Assembly: GCA_964410485.1 (NCBI GenBank) | Contig: CAYPHJ010000028.1 | Coordinates: 1-46,823 of the forward strand | Origin: CAYPHJ01 sp964410485 | GTDB lineage: Bacteria; Desulfobacterota; Binatia; UBA9968 | DNA: 46,823 bases | Reading direction: 5' to 3' | Shown here: piece by piece, positions 33,852 to 42,296 of the stretch | Position numbering within the stretch: position 1 is the stretch's first letter | How the letters are laid out: each line of letters opens with the position of its first letter | Notes under the pieces: model-generated | Seen by the model: the letters and a program-made list of their open reading frames with translations, nothing else | Database searches by the model: none | What the model was told of the DNA's origin: nothing | Translations under genes and position numbers: made by a program

Positions 33852-34134
33852 CTAACCCGGATTATGCACGCTCAGAGGGAAACGTGCGACGGTGTGCCAT
33901 CGAGGGGTGAGCTTGGAAGAGCGAAGGCATAGAGACCAAAAGCTTCAATGCCCTGTTTGGTGCTTGCTCGCCGCTCGCGTTTTCGCCCCAGGCGTTCGCG
34001 CCATCAATTCAGTCCGCAGGCCGCTCCAACCCACAGGCCTGTTTCCGCCAGAGGCGGATCAGCCTCAGGCTGAGCCTGAATCACTCTGGAGGGCTCGCCG
34101 CTCGATGGCTGACAACGTGCATAATCCCGGCTAG
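33852..34134. mobile_element. 283-bp noncoding element with inverted ends (MITE-like)
   Basis: The left end CTAACCCGGATTATGCACG (33,852-33,870) and the complement of the right end, CTAGCCGGGATTATGCACG (34,116-34,134), agree at 17 of 19 positions. Between them is no convincing gene, but there are internal pieces such as CCGCCAGAGGCGG and TCAGCCTCAGGCTGA that are palindromic. The arrangement is that of a non-autonomous transposable element; the ends remind me of IS1380-type termini, which I cannot confirm. No transposase is in the window. It lies between the epimerase and the nucleotidyltransferase gene. Confidence 0.55.
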
Positions 34135-34194
34135 TTCCCCTTACTCCAACGCTGGAGCCTTGTCCAGGCGCATTGGGAGACGATGGCAGACCGT

Positions 34195-34310
34195 GGAGGT
34201 CTCGCAGAGCGCAAAGGGCAAAGCGCACAGCGCACAGTGCGTAACAAGACGACGGGTGACCGGAGACCGGGGACCGTCTCCGGTCCTCGGTCATCCTTTA
34301 GCTGATTGCA
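34195..34310. repeat. Short-motif filler DNA
   Basis: Recurring words GCGCAAAGGGCAAAGCGCAC, AGCGCACAGTGCG and GACCGGAGACCGGGGACCG make up this noncoding stretch between the inverted-end element and the nucleotidyltransferase gene. The same words recur at 35,041-35,130, 35,280-35,390, 40,160-40,215 and 46,480-46,525. Confidence 0.5.
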
Positions 34311-34343
34311 TTCACCCCAACCCTACGTTATAGCGCATGTTCA

Positions 34344-35045
34344 ATGGATGCCGTGGAAGAGTACATCGCGCGCGTAGCACGTCATTTCAAATCCTGCCTT
34401 GGCTCGAAGCTCCTGGAAGCCTACAAACTGGGAAGTCTTGCGCACGGCGGCTTCAGCGTGACCTATAGCGATATCGATTTTGGCTTGCTGCTGAATTGTA
34501 ACGAGTCGCCGGCTCAGATGAGCGATTTCATCAGCGGGGCAAAGTCCTTGGACACCGAGCATGGCAAGAAACTCTCCGTGTTTTGGGGAAATCCGAACTT
34601 TGCCTGGGGACGCCTGCCGGTGATCGACAGACTTGACCTACTCGATCACGGCGTTCCGCTTCTGGATGGCATCAAGGCCGATTTTCGCCGGCCCAGTAAA
34701 AAAGAGATTCACCAGGAGCAGCGCGAGAGCATCGAAAGAAGCTGGAAACCCAGATTGCCCGAGCTAAGTCGACTACCCCGGCTTGAACCAAGGGATCGCA
34801 AGCCGTACATACGCGCCATCTTGTACCCCGCGCGGCTGATTTATACCTGGGACCATCTGGCGGTCGCTTCCAACGATTGCGCCGTCGCACACCTTCGCCG
34901 TGTTCAACCCCCGGGACTCGACCTCCAGCCTATCGACCAGGCACTGGACTGCCGCAACGGCAACTGCACAGCCGAAGATGTATTTGCGCTTCATCCCGAT
35001 CTTGATGCGCAATACCAAAGCGCGCTCGCGTATATCTCTGGATGA
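34344..35045 (+). CDS. Nucleotidyltransferase-fold protein (aminoglycoside adenylyltransferase-like)
   Basis: 233 residues. The N-terminal 110 hold the nucleotidyltransferase signature GSLAHGGFSVTYSDIDFGLL, i.e. the GS motif followed by the DxD metal pair; the C-terminal half is helical, containing YIRAILYPARLIYTWDHLAVAS, similar in position to the substrate-binding helices of AadA-type and KNTase-type enzymes. By family it would transfer a nucleotide to a hydroxyl of a small molecule or protein; the substrate is unknown and resistance should not be assumed. No ribosome site is seen before ATG 34344. It is a lone plus-strand gene surrounded by repetitive DNA. Confidence 0.82.
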   Translation: MDAVEEYIARVARHFKSCLGSKLLEAYKLGSLAHGGFSVTYSDIDFGLLLNCNESPAQMSDFISGAKSLDTEHGKKLSVFWGNPNFAWGRLPVIDRLDLLDHGVPLLDGIKADFRRPSKKEIHQEQRESIERSWKPRLPELSRLPRLEPRDRKPYIRAILYPARLIYTWDHLAVASNDCAVAHLRRVQPPGLDLQPIDQALDCRNGNCTAEDVFALHPDLDAQYQSALAYISG

Positions 35046-35131
35046 CCGCGGACCACCAACCGCAGACGGCTGGCGGCTCGCAGAGCGCAAAGGTAAAGCG
35101 TGAGCGTAGCCACGCCATAGGCCACACGCTC

Positions 35132-35217
35132 TGTCATCCAGCGTGACGAAGGATGTGCTTTTGAGCCTTTTAATCACTAACGAAAAAACAGATCCTTCGC
35201 TGGCGCTCAGGATGACA
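35132..35217. repeat. Dispersed hairpin repeat, copy 3
   Basis: Left arm TGTCATCCAGCGTGACGAAG, GATGTGCTTTT; centre GAGCCTTTTAATCACTAACG; right arm AACAGATCCTTCG and GCTCAGGATGACA. The outer arms match the other copies; the inner left arm has a G for C change. It is immediately downstream of the nucleotidyltransferase gene on the plus strand. Confidence 0.8.
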
Positions 35218-35654
35218 ATGGGGAAGACCAGCGGACCGGCCAAGCCCGAACGTCGAACATCGACCTCCCGATACGCGCTCTGCGCTCCGCTTCGGTCTCC
35301 GGTCCCCGGTCGTCTTCTCTTACCCCGGTCTCCGGTGCTCCGTCAGCGCTACGCGCTCTGCGCTTAGCGCTATGCGCCTAGCCGGTCATCCGTCCTCTGT
35401 CTCCGCTCCTCCTAAGGGCCTTGTCTTGGGCAGATTTTATCGTATGTTGATTTGTGCTTGGCCTGTGTGAAAAAGTTTATGGTGGAAGCTTGCATGTGTT
35501 TTGCAGTAACAGGCTTCAACCTTAGAAAGACGAAATCACCTCTATGCATGGCCCCGGCATCAATCTTCTGCCGATGCCCCACATACGCACAATACGCTCG
35601 CTCTCTACGTCGTAATCCGGGAGCCGAGTCTGCGCGCGACGGGAGCTAATGTTT
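35218..35654. other. Gene-free stretch with filler DNA
   Basis: From 35,270 to about 35,400 the DNA is short-motif filler (GGTCTCCGGTCCCCGGTCGT, then GCTACGCGCTCTGCGCTTAG). From 35,400 to 35,654 composition returns to normal; a 65-codon plus-strand frame ending at 35,649 has no ribosome site or homology and I do not call it. The promoter of the MetE-like gene probably lies here; TTGATT near 35,449 is a possible -35 box but no convincing -10 box is found. GGGAG at 35,641-35,645 is the ribosome site of that gene. Confidence 0.45.
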
Positions 35655-36716
35655 ATGATCATCCCAACCGAGCCGATAGGGAGTATTCCGAGACCTCCAC
35701 AGCTGATTGAAGCGGTTCTAGCGTTAGGGGACGGCGACGATCCGCGACTGGAGCCGCTTTACGACGCGGCAATTCGAGACACGATCGCGCGCTTCGAGGC
35801 AACCGGCTCGCCGGTGATAACAGACGGCGAACAGAAAAAATACCATAACTTCTGGACATATTCCGTCCATGGGCTGCCCAACACTGCGCCGGACGGCTTT
35901 CAGATCCCTTTTGTCGCGGGTCATATCCGCCGGATGCAGCGACTTACGGCCGGTCCATTCCGTTATAAAAGGTCCGCCGACGAATACCTCGACACCGCAA
36001 TGCGCTATGCCCACGTGCCGGTCAAGCAGGCGGTCATTTCGCCATCGGCGCTGAGCCTCATGTATCCGGACAAAGAAATCCCCGGTTACTCACGCGGCGA
36101 GTTCATTAACGATCTCTTGCATCAGCATGAAACCGAGATCCGTCGCTGCCTTAAAAAGGGCGCACACAATGTTCAAATCGACTTCACAGAAGCGCGTCTG
36201 GCGTTGAAGATTGATCCCTCCGGACATCTCCTTCACAGCTTTATCGACTTGAACAACTTGGCTTTGTCGCGGTTTTCTCCGGAGGATCGCAAGCGCATTG
36301 GCATTCATACGTGTCCGGGCGGTGACCGCGATTCGACCCATAGCGCCGACGTCGACTACAGCGACTTACTGCCCGGGTTGTTCGAGCTAAGGGTGGGCAA
36401 TTTTTACATCGCCCTGGCGGGCGAAAGCGACCGGGTCCGTGTTCTCAAAATTATCCGCAAACACATGAAGCCGGACCAGCGGGTATTTATTGGCGTCGTG
36501 GCTCCCATCGACCCGCGCATAGAGACGCAAGAGGAAATCCGCGACCGGGTCATCGAAGCTGCGGAATATATTCCGGTTGATCAACTAGGCACCACGGACG
36601 ATTGCGGATTCTCGCCATTCAGTGACGATACCTCCACCAGCCGAGATACCGCATTTGTCAAAATTCGCGCGCGCGTTCTCGGTACTACGCTCGCCGCCGA
36701 AACGATCGGATACTAA
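35655..36716 (+). CDS. MetE-like zinc-dependent methyltransferase/cobalamin-independent methionine-synthase-fold protein
   Basis: 353 residues, the size of stand-alone MetE C-terminal-domain proteins that include epoxyalkane:CoM transferase-like enzymes. It starts EPIGSIPRP, typical of this fold (compare GSFPRP). Zinc ligands match the MetE pattern H-x-C ... E ... C: His218 and Cys220 in IGIHTCPGGD, a Glu in LAGESD, and Cys317 in TTDDCGFSPF. It should transfer a methyl group or thiolate-activated group using zinc; the partner substrate is unknown. ATG 35655 is nine bases after GGGAG; ATG 35649 is also possible but only three bases away. Its TAA overlaps the ATG of the next gene by one base, so it is cotranslated with a histidine kinase. 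Confidence 0.88.
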   Translation: MIIPTEPIGSIPRPPQLIEAVLALGDGDDPRLEPLYDAAIRDTIARFEATGSPVITDGEQKKYHNFWTYSVHGLPNTAPDGFQIPFVAGHIRRMQRLTAGPFRYKRSADEYLDTAMRYAHVPVKQAVISPSALSLMYPDKEIPGYSRGEFINDLLHQHETEIRRCLKKGAHNVQIDFTEARLALKIDPSGHLLHSFIDLNNLALSRFSPEDRKRIGIHTCPGGDRDSTHSADVDYSDLLPGLFELRVGNFYIALAGESDRVRVLKIIRKHMKPDQRVFIGVVAPIDPRIETQEEIRDRVIEAAEYIPVDQLGTTDDCGFSPFSDDTSTSRDTAFVKIRARVLGTTLAAETIGY

Positions 36717-38752
36717 TGGCCCCCGAGGATAACGAAGAAAGATTGCTGCGCTCGGTTGCCATGCAGAATGCGAATGCCATTCTGCTCGCGCGCCAGCGCG
36801 CCGAGCGCGAGCTTCTCGAAGCGAAAGAGGCCCTGGAGCGAAAGACGCAGGAATTGGCCCATTCGCTGGCGATGGTGCGCGCCACACTCGAAGCCACAAC
36901 CGACGGCATTCTGGTCACCAATGCAGACCGTGACATCACGGACTTGAACCAGAACTTCGTCGACATGTGGCGGCTTCCGCCTGAGATTGTGGCTACGAAG
37001 CAACAGCGAAAATTTCTCGAGTTTACCGGCCGGCAATTCAACGATGCGGAACAATTTTACGCCAGAATCGAAGAGATTTATGCGTCCAGGCCAGCCGAGA
37101 CTTTCGACCTGCTGGAATTGGCGGATGGAAGAGTTTTCGAGCGACATACAAAGGTCCAGTGGGTTAAAGGGCGTAACGTCGGCCGCGTCTGGAGCTTCCG
37201 CGACATTACCGAACGCAAGCGGGCCGAAGAGGATTTGCGACAGGAGCGCGAATGGTTTCGAGTGACGCTGTCCAGTATCGGCGACGCTGTGGTCACAACC
37301 GATACTCGGTGCAAAGTCACTTTTCTGAACCCTGTCGCTGAGCTAATGACCGGCTGGAAAGCCGCCGACGCATCGGGACAGCCGCTGGAACGCGTTTTCA
37401 ATATCATTAATGAGGAGACTCGAAAACCGGAGAAAAACCCGGTCGAGAAGGTTCTGCGCCAAGGAGTGGTTATCAGTCTGGCCAATCACACTGCTCTGAT
37501 TTCCAGCGACGGAAGGGAAACGGCCATCGAGGACAGTGCGGCTCCCATCAGGGATGGTCAGGGGAGCATCGTCGGCGCAGTGGTGGTTTTTCACGATGTC
37601 ACTCAACGGCGCCGCGCGGAAAAAGCCCTGAAGGAAGCCGACAAAAGAAAAGACGAATTCCTCGCGATCCTGGCGCACGAGTTGCGGAACCCCCTGGTCC
37701 CGATCCGCAATGGCTTGAATGTCTTCAAGCTCGTTGGACAAGACGCCACTACGGCCGAGAAGGCCCGTGCCATGATGGAAGAAGCATTGAACCAGATGGT
37801 GCGCTTGGTCGATGATCTGCTCGATGTCAGCCGCGTCACCACAGGCAAGCTGCAACTGCGTAAAGAGCGGGTGGAATTGGCGGCAGTGCTCAAGAGCGCT
37901 GTGGAGATCGTCCGCCCGCTGCTCGAAGAGCATGGTCAAAAGATGACCGTTGCGTTGCCATCTACGCCCGTTGTACTGGAGGCCGACCCCACCCGTCTGG
38001 CCCAGGTGTTCTCGAATCTGCTGAACAATGCAGCCAAGTACAGTGAAACCGGGGGCAGTATCGCGCTAGCCGCCGAGACCCGGCACGACGAGGTCGTGGT
38101 GCGCGTGATGGATCACGGAATCGGAATTCCACCGGACTATCTGCGAAGTATTTTCGAAATGTTTTCGCAAGTAGACACCACGTTCGAGAGAAACCAGGGA
38201 GGGTTGGGCATCGGCTTGGCCCTCGTCAAAGGGCTGGTGGAGATGCATGGCGGCACGATCGCAGCTCACAGCGAGGGAGCTGGCCGAGGCAGCGAGTTCA
38301 GGGTCTATCTTCCTGTCGCAGCGTCACAGGAAGAGGCGGAGCTCAGCGCCGCGAACGAGCAAGCCGAAGAGCCGTCTCCTACGGCAAAGTGCCGCGTACT
38401 TATCGTCGACGATAATCGGCTCAGCGCCGAAAGCACGGCGATGCTGCTGCAACTGATGGGCCACGAGCCTGCAATCGCATACGACGGTATAGGCGGCATA
38501 GAACGCGCACGGACATTCCGGCCTGACGTTATACTCTTGGACATTGGCTTGCCCTACATGAATGGCTACGAAATCGCCCGCCGCATTCGCGAACAGGAGT
38601 GGGGCAAAAACGTCTTTTTGATCGCCGTCACCGGATACGGCCAGGATCACGACCGGCGCCGCTCCCGGGCAGCCGGTTTCGATTACCATTTGGTCAAGCC
38701 GATCAATGTCGCGGAGCTGGAACAAAAGCTATCGGAGATTGCCGTGATCTGA
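36716..38752 (+). CDS. Hybrid sensor histidine kinase with two PAS domains and a receiver
   Basis: 678 residues, soluble with no transmembrane helix. Residues 15-55 are a coiled coil (ARQRAERELLEAKEALERKT), then PAS domains at about 55-170 and 180-300 (TTDGILVTNADRDITDLN and VGAVVVFHDVTQRRRAE), HisKA with phospho-acceptor His321 in AHELRNPLVPIR, HATPase with NLLNNAAKYSE, DHGIGIPPDY and GGLGIGLALV (about 415-535), and a C-terminal receiver (about 555-678) with VDDN acidic pocket, phospho-acceptor Asp609 in ILLDIGLPYMNG and Lys near 659 in HLVKP. It lacks an output domain, so phosphate must pass to another protein. Its ATG shares one base with the stop of the MetE-like gene, a tight coupling that is unusual for a sensor kinase. 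Confidence 0.94.
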   Translation: MAPEDNEERLLRSVAMQNANAILLARQRAERELLEAKEALERKTQELAHSLAMVRATLEATTDGILVTNADRDITDLNQNFVDMWRLPPEIVATKQQRKFLEFTGRQFNDAEQFYARIEEIYASRPAETFDLLELADGRVFERHTKVQWVKGRNVGRVWSFRDITERKRAEEDLRQEREWFRVTLSSIGDAVVTTDTRCKVTFLNPVAELMTGWKAADASGQPLERVFNIINEETRKPEKNPVEKVLRQGVVISLANHTALISSDGRETAIEDSAAPIRDGQGSIVGAVVVFHDVTQRRRAEKALKEADKRKDEFLAILAHELRNPLVPIRNGLNVFKLVGQDATTAEKARAMMEEALNQMVRLVDDLLDVSRVTTGKLQLRKERVELAAVLKSAVEIVRPLLEEHGQKMTVALPSTPVVLEADPTRLAQVFSNLLNNAAKYSETGGSIALAAETRHDEVVVRVMDHGIGIPPDYLRSIFEMFSQVDTTFERNQGGLGIGLALVKGLVEMHGGTIAAHSEGAGRGSEFRVYLPVAASQEEAELSAANEQAEEPSPTAKCRVLIVDDNRLSAESTAMLLQLMGHEPAIAYDGIGGIERARTFRPDVILLDIGLPYMNGYEIARRIREQEWGKNVFLIAVTGYGQDHDRRRSRAAGFDYHLVKPINVAELEQKLSEIAVI

Positions 38753-38779
38753 CTGGAAACAAGTGAAAAAACTGCTCAC

Positions 38780-40141
38780 TCAATGGACAAGCAGGCGTGC
38801 CAGCTTCGCCGCATTGTCCAAACTCTCAAGCCGGTCCACGGTTTCGATCACTTCCTCGATCTCGTTATCTGACAAAACAGCACGCGCGAGTCGTCTGAAT
38901 TTCTTTCGTAATTCTTCCCGGCTCACCGGATTGAGCGGACTTCCGGGAGGGTATTGCTGGAAGGCCTTGATGATCTTGCCGCCAACGAACTTCACTTCCA
39001 TCGTCGTGTTGTAGTTTTGCTCGCCCTGGGCGTTGGGATCGACGTAACATTTGACTTTTTTTGCCGTGGCCAGCACCCTGGGATCGGTCCAAAGCTTTGG
39101 ATCCATGTACAGGCTCAAGTCATTGTCGCGCTTCACGAGCCGGAGAGCGAGAGAAAAAGGCAGGCTGAACTGAGCGCTCGCCACATCGGTAGGCTCGTAA
39201 ATGGCACCACCGTGTGACACCGAGGTTTCCGCAATGCCCACACGGATCTCTTCGATCTCATCTGCGCTGATTTCATGTTCTTCGATGATCTTTCTTAATG
39301 TGTCGATCACTCCTTGAACCGTGGCCACGCACGGATACACCTTGAACCATATGTTCATAATCTTAAAATCGGTGCCCAAGTTCTCGGTGATGACGTCCAT
39401 CTTGTATTGATCGGCAAAGACTCTGCAAAATCCTCGTTTCCCCTCGATAATGGTCGGCGGCCCAGTCAACCCCAGGCGCGCTAGCATCGCCGCTTGCAGG
39501 CCGCCACGTGCGGCGATTCCCGCATGGACGCGCTTTACCTCGCCGCCGGTCTGGTCGTACTCCATCGTTCCCGCAGAGTGACTTCCGGCAATACCGAAGG
39601 CATGAAGCATTTGCTCATCCGTGAGACCCAAAAGCCGTGACGCCACGGCCATTGCGCCGAACGGAGCAGCAATACCATGGCTATGAAATCCTCTTTTCCC
39701 GGAAGACGGCCGGACAGCGAACAGAAGCCGGTACATCACGTCGCAACCGACGACGACCGCGGCAAGGAATTCTCTTCCTGTGACGTTGGTTTTTTCGCTA
39801 AGGGCCAAAGCGACGGGAACCGTTGCGGCGCTCAGATGGCCTCCAGCGCCAAACCCGACGTCGTCAAGCTCGCAGCCCTGGCCGAAGGTTGCATTGACAA
39901 AGACGGCATCGAGCGCCGGCGCCTTCGTTCCGTAATTGACGATTGTGCTCTCAGGCCGGCCACCCATCTCGAGGACGTACCGGTACGCAATCTTGTTCCA
40001 ATCCAGTGTGGAGCCGATCAACTCGACGCCGAGCTGATCCAGGACAGAGTCCTTGGCCTTTTGGATAGCTTCACGGGGTATATCTTCGTATCGTATTTTT
40101 GCTGCGTGCTGTGCAAGTGCTCGCGTGATTCCGGTTTCCAT
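38780..40141 (-). CDS. MmgE/PrpD family protein
   Basis: 453 residues, normal for the MmgE/PrpD family. Recognisable parts are the N-terminal helices AKDSVLDQLGVELIGS, the GCELDDVGFGAGGHLSAA region, a MYRLLFAVRPSSGKRGFHSHG stretch and TIIEGKRGFCRVFAD. Members include 2-methylcitrate dehydratase, cis-aconitate decarboxylase and iminodisuccinate epimerase; the family alone does not tell which reaction applies. Near it are a fumarate-reductase-like flavoprotein and (further away) TctAB, so a di- or tricarboxylate is a reasonable guess. TAGGAG lies six bases before ATG 40141. It faces the histidine kinase gene tail to tail with only 27 bases between. Confidence 0.93.
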   Translation of the reverse strand: METGITRALAQHAAKIRYEDIPREAIQKAKDSVLDQLGVELIGSTLDWNKIAYRYVLEMGGRPESTIVNYGTKAPALDAVFVNATFGQGCELDDVGFGAGGHLSAATVPVALALSEKTNVTGREFLAAVVVGCDVMYRLLFAVRPSSGKRGFHSHGIAAPFGAMAVASRLLGLTDEQMLHAFGIAGSHSAGTMEYDQTGGEVKRVHAGIAARGGLQAAMLARLGLTGPPTIIEGKRGFCRVFADQYKMDVITENLGTDFKIMNIWFKVYPCVATVQGVIDTLRKIIEEHEISADEIEEIRVGIAETSVSHGGAIYEPTDVASAQFSLPFSLALRLVKRDNDLSLYMDPKLWTDPRVLATAKKVKCYVDPNAQGEQNYNTTMEVKFVGGKIIKAFQQYPPGSPLNPVSREELRKKFRRLARAVLSDNEIEEVIETVDRLESLDNAAKLARLLVH

Positions 40142-40270
40142 AGATGGCTCCTATAAAGAAGACAACCGCCGACCGCTGGAAAAAAAACGGACCATAGAGT
40201 ACCGACCGGGGACCAGAGTCCGCTCGGAGTTCGATGTTCAACGTTGGCACCGCTCTCCCGTCTTCCGCAT

Positions 40271-40363
40271 TGTCATCCTGAACCGAAGGTGAAGGATCTG
40301 CTTTTCCGTTACTGATTGAAGGCTCAAAGCAGATCCTTCGTCACGCTGTTCCTCAGGATGACA
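40271..40363. repeat. Dispersed hairpin repeat, copy 4
   Basis: Left arm TGTCATCCTGAACCGAAGGT, GAAGGATCTGCTTTT; right arm AAAGCAGATCCTTCG and CCTCAGGATGACA. It lies in the 277-bp gap between the flavoprotein and PrpD genes, next to filler DNA with GACCGGGGACC wording at 40,160-40,215. A hairpin in this position could trim or attenuate a shared transcript. Confidence 0.85.
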
Positions 40364-40418
40364 TAGCGCGTGGCACATGACTTCTTAACGCTCCGCCCTC
40401 CCCACTTCGCGCTCTGCC

Positions 40419-41897
40419 TCAACTCCGTTTCGCTTTTGCGGCCAATGCCGCACTCGTTCCAGCCAGTCTCCCGAAAACCGCTCCCTTCATGAGTCCCGAT
40501 CCGCCCGGATAGTTGTGGTAGAAAGAGCCGCCTGTTATCTCGCCGGCGGCGAAAAGCCCGCCGATCACATTACCGCTCGTGTCGAGGACTTCGGCTTTCT
40601 CGGTGATGCCGATTCCCCCGAATGTAAACGTAATTCCACAAGAGACTGGAAAGGCATAGTACGGCGGTGTATCGAGCCGTTGCGCCCAGTTGGATTTCAC
40701 AGAGGCGATTCCCTTCGTGGACTTACCGTCCAGTTGCGCCGGGTCGAAAGGAATATCTGTTACCGCGCTGTTAAACTCATTTATCGTTTTCACAAGACTA
40801 TCGCCGTCCAATCCGGGAAGTTTCTTTGCTAAGGCCTCGATTGAATCGGCCGAAACATGCGAGCCGCGGTTGTATTCGGAGCGCAGCAACGGTCTCGTTT
40901 TGCTGTCGAAAATCTGATAGGCAATCCGCCACGGTAGGCGCAAAACTTCGCGGCCACATTTGGCGTACGTGTAGGTGAAGAAATCTTCGCCTTCATCGAT
41001 GAACCTCTTGCCGTTAATGTCGACCATGATGCCGAACGGGTAAGAATAACGATGTTCGTAGGCTGCCTCCACATCCGGAGCTTCCGCATCGACTAGAACG
41101 GCATGACATCCGCTCCAGTGGCCGGTCGGCTGTGCGCCAAATGCCAATGCGAGGCCAAGCACTTCGCCGGAGTTGTAACGCGACCCTCGAACTTTAACCA
41201 AGTCCCATCCCGTGCCGAGATATCTCGCGCGCATTTCCGGATTGGCCTCGAAGCCACCGCCCGCAAGCACGACAGCCCGAGATTGGACATCACGCATACC
41301 TTGCGGACTTTGCAATCTAACGCCGGAGATCGTTCCTCGTTCGTCGATGAGAAGCGCGACGGCTTTCGTCTCATAAAGAACGTCGATTCCCGTGCGTTCG
41401 ATGCTGGCGAAAAGCATCTCCACCAGACCGAGCCCGCCGTCATTCACTGAAATCACCCGGCCGGAAGGAAACTTCACCTTGCCGCCCACCTTGACAGCAT
41501 GAGTGCTCGTTGAGAGAATCCACCTAACCTTCATGTCGGCGAGCCAGCGCACCGTCGCGTATGATTGATCGACAAGAACGCTCGTTAGTTTCTTGTCGGC
41601 CATGTACTCGGTCACCTGCATCACGTCTTCAAAAAAATCCGCCGCGGTGTAGCTCCCCACGTCGAGCCGTGAAGCCTCTTCGTCGGAAAGTTCCGGGACC
41701 ATCGGCCTGATGTCGTCAATCCCCGTGTAACTGAAACGGAAGCCGCCGCCGGAAAAACGCGTATTCCCGCCGCGGCTAGCCTTGGGGCACTTGTCGATCA
41801 GTAAAACTGTCGCGCTTACCTGTTGAGCTGCCAATGCCGCGGTCAGCCCCGCGTTGCCCGCGCCGATTACAACGACGTCATACACCGGGTCAGCCAT
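40419..41897 (-). CDS. FAD-dependent fumarate-reductase-like oxidoreductase (tricarballylate dehydrogenase-type)
   Basis: 492 residues. FAD-binding N-terminus YDVVVIGAGNAGLTAALAAQ, then CPKASRGGNTRFSGGGFRFS (the ASRGGNT loop of the succinate dehydrogenase/3-ketosteroid dehydrogenase group), VVLAGGGFEANPEMRARYLG, FGIMVDINGKRFIDEGEDFF and the C-terminal GLFAAGEITGGSFYHNYPGG SG loop in which the second FAD half is bound. The closest style is tricarballylate dehydrogenase TcuA, which oxidises tricarballylate to aconitate, but other alpha,beta-dehydrogenations are possible. A perfect AAGGAGGT precedes ATG 41897 by nine bases, suggesting strong translation. It is upstream of PrpD on the same strand. 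Confidence 0.93.
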   Translation of the reverse strand: MADPVYDVVVIGAGNAGLTAALAAQQVSATVLLIDKCPKASRGGNTRFSGGGFRFSYTGIDDIRPMVPELSDEEASRLDVGSYTAADFFEDVMQVTEYMADKKLTSVLVDQSYATVRWLADMKVRWILSTSTHAVKVGGKVKFPSGRVISVNDGGLGLVEMLFASIERTGIDVLYETKAVALLIDERGTISGVRLQSPQGMRDVQSRAVVLAGGGFEANPEMRARYLGTGWDLVKVRGSRYNSGEVLGLALAFGAQPTGHWSGCHAVLVDAEAPDVEAAYEHRYSYPFGIMVDINGKRFIDEGEDFFTYTYAKCGREVLRLPWRIAYQIFDSKTRPLLRSEYNRGSHVSADSIEALAKKLPGLDGDSLVKTINEFNSAVTDIPFDPAQLDGKSTKGIASVKSNWAQRLDTPPYYAFPVSCGITFTFGGIGITEKAEVLDTSGNVIGGLFAAGEITGGSFYHNYPGGSGLMKGAVFGRLAGTSAALAAKAKRS

Positions 41898-42025
41898 TGA
41901 CTGAATACCTCCTTTTTATGTCCGCATGGTCCTTAGCTCGTTTGCGCGGCCGCGTAGTGCGGATGGAAGGCGGGGAAGGCTTGCGGTTCGACATTCGCCG
42001 CTCGACGGCCAATGCTCCTCCTGGA

Positions 42026-42132
42026 TGTCATTCTGAGGGCGCAAGTGACGAAGCATCTGCTTTTCCTCGGTCGGCGGTTCTCGGTCGTCGGTCATTCAAA
42101 AGCAGATCCTTCGGCTTCGCCTCAGGATGACA
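42026..42132. repeat. Dispersed hairpin repeat, copy 5
   Basis: Left arm TGTCATTCTGAGGGCGCAAG, GAAGCATCTGCTTTT; centre is filler (CGGTCGGCGGTTCTCGGTCG); right arm AAAAGCAGATCCTTCGGC and CCTCAGGATGACA. It is the largest part of the 399-bp gap 41,898-42,296; the rest has short-motif filler (GGCTTGCGGTTCGACATTCG) and no gene that I can support. Confidence 0.8.
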
Positions 42133-42296
42133 GGCGGGGAGGGTTTGCAGCTCGACGTTAGCCGTTCGAAAATTTAGCGGTCCGGGCGTCGTTCTCGTCC
42201 CCGCGCGTTGTGATAACATCGGGCAATCATAGCCACAATGTTGACCGGTTGGAATAGCTCCTCGGCTGGATTCCGAGATGGGCTCAGCCCGTCTTG

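Noticed and set aside
34344..35045. Antibiotic-resistance gene
   Set aside because: The nucleotidyltransferase signature is shared by many enzymes; nothing in the sequence shows an aminoglycoside substrate.
35452..35649. A 65-codon plus-strand frame before the MetE-like gene
   Set aside because: No ribosome site or homology, and the codons look random; the region more likely holds the promoter.
28611..42132. CRISPR array
   Set aside because: The five repeated hairpins are kilobases apart, with unequal spacing and long inverted arms, so they are dispersed repeats and not a CRISPR array; no cas genes are present.
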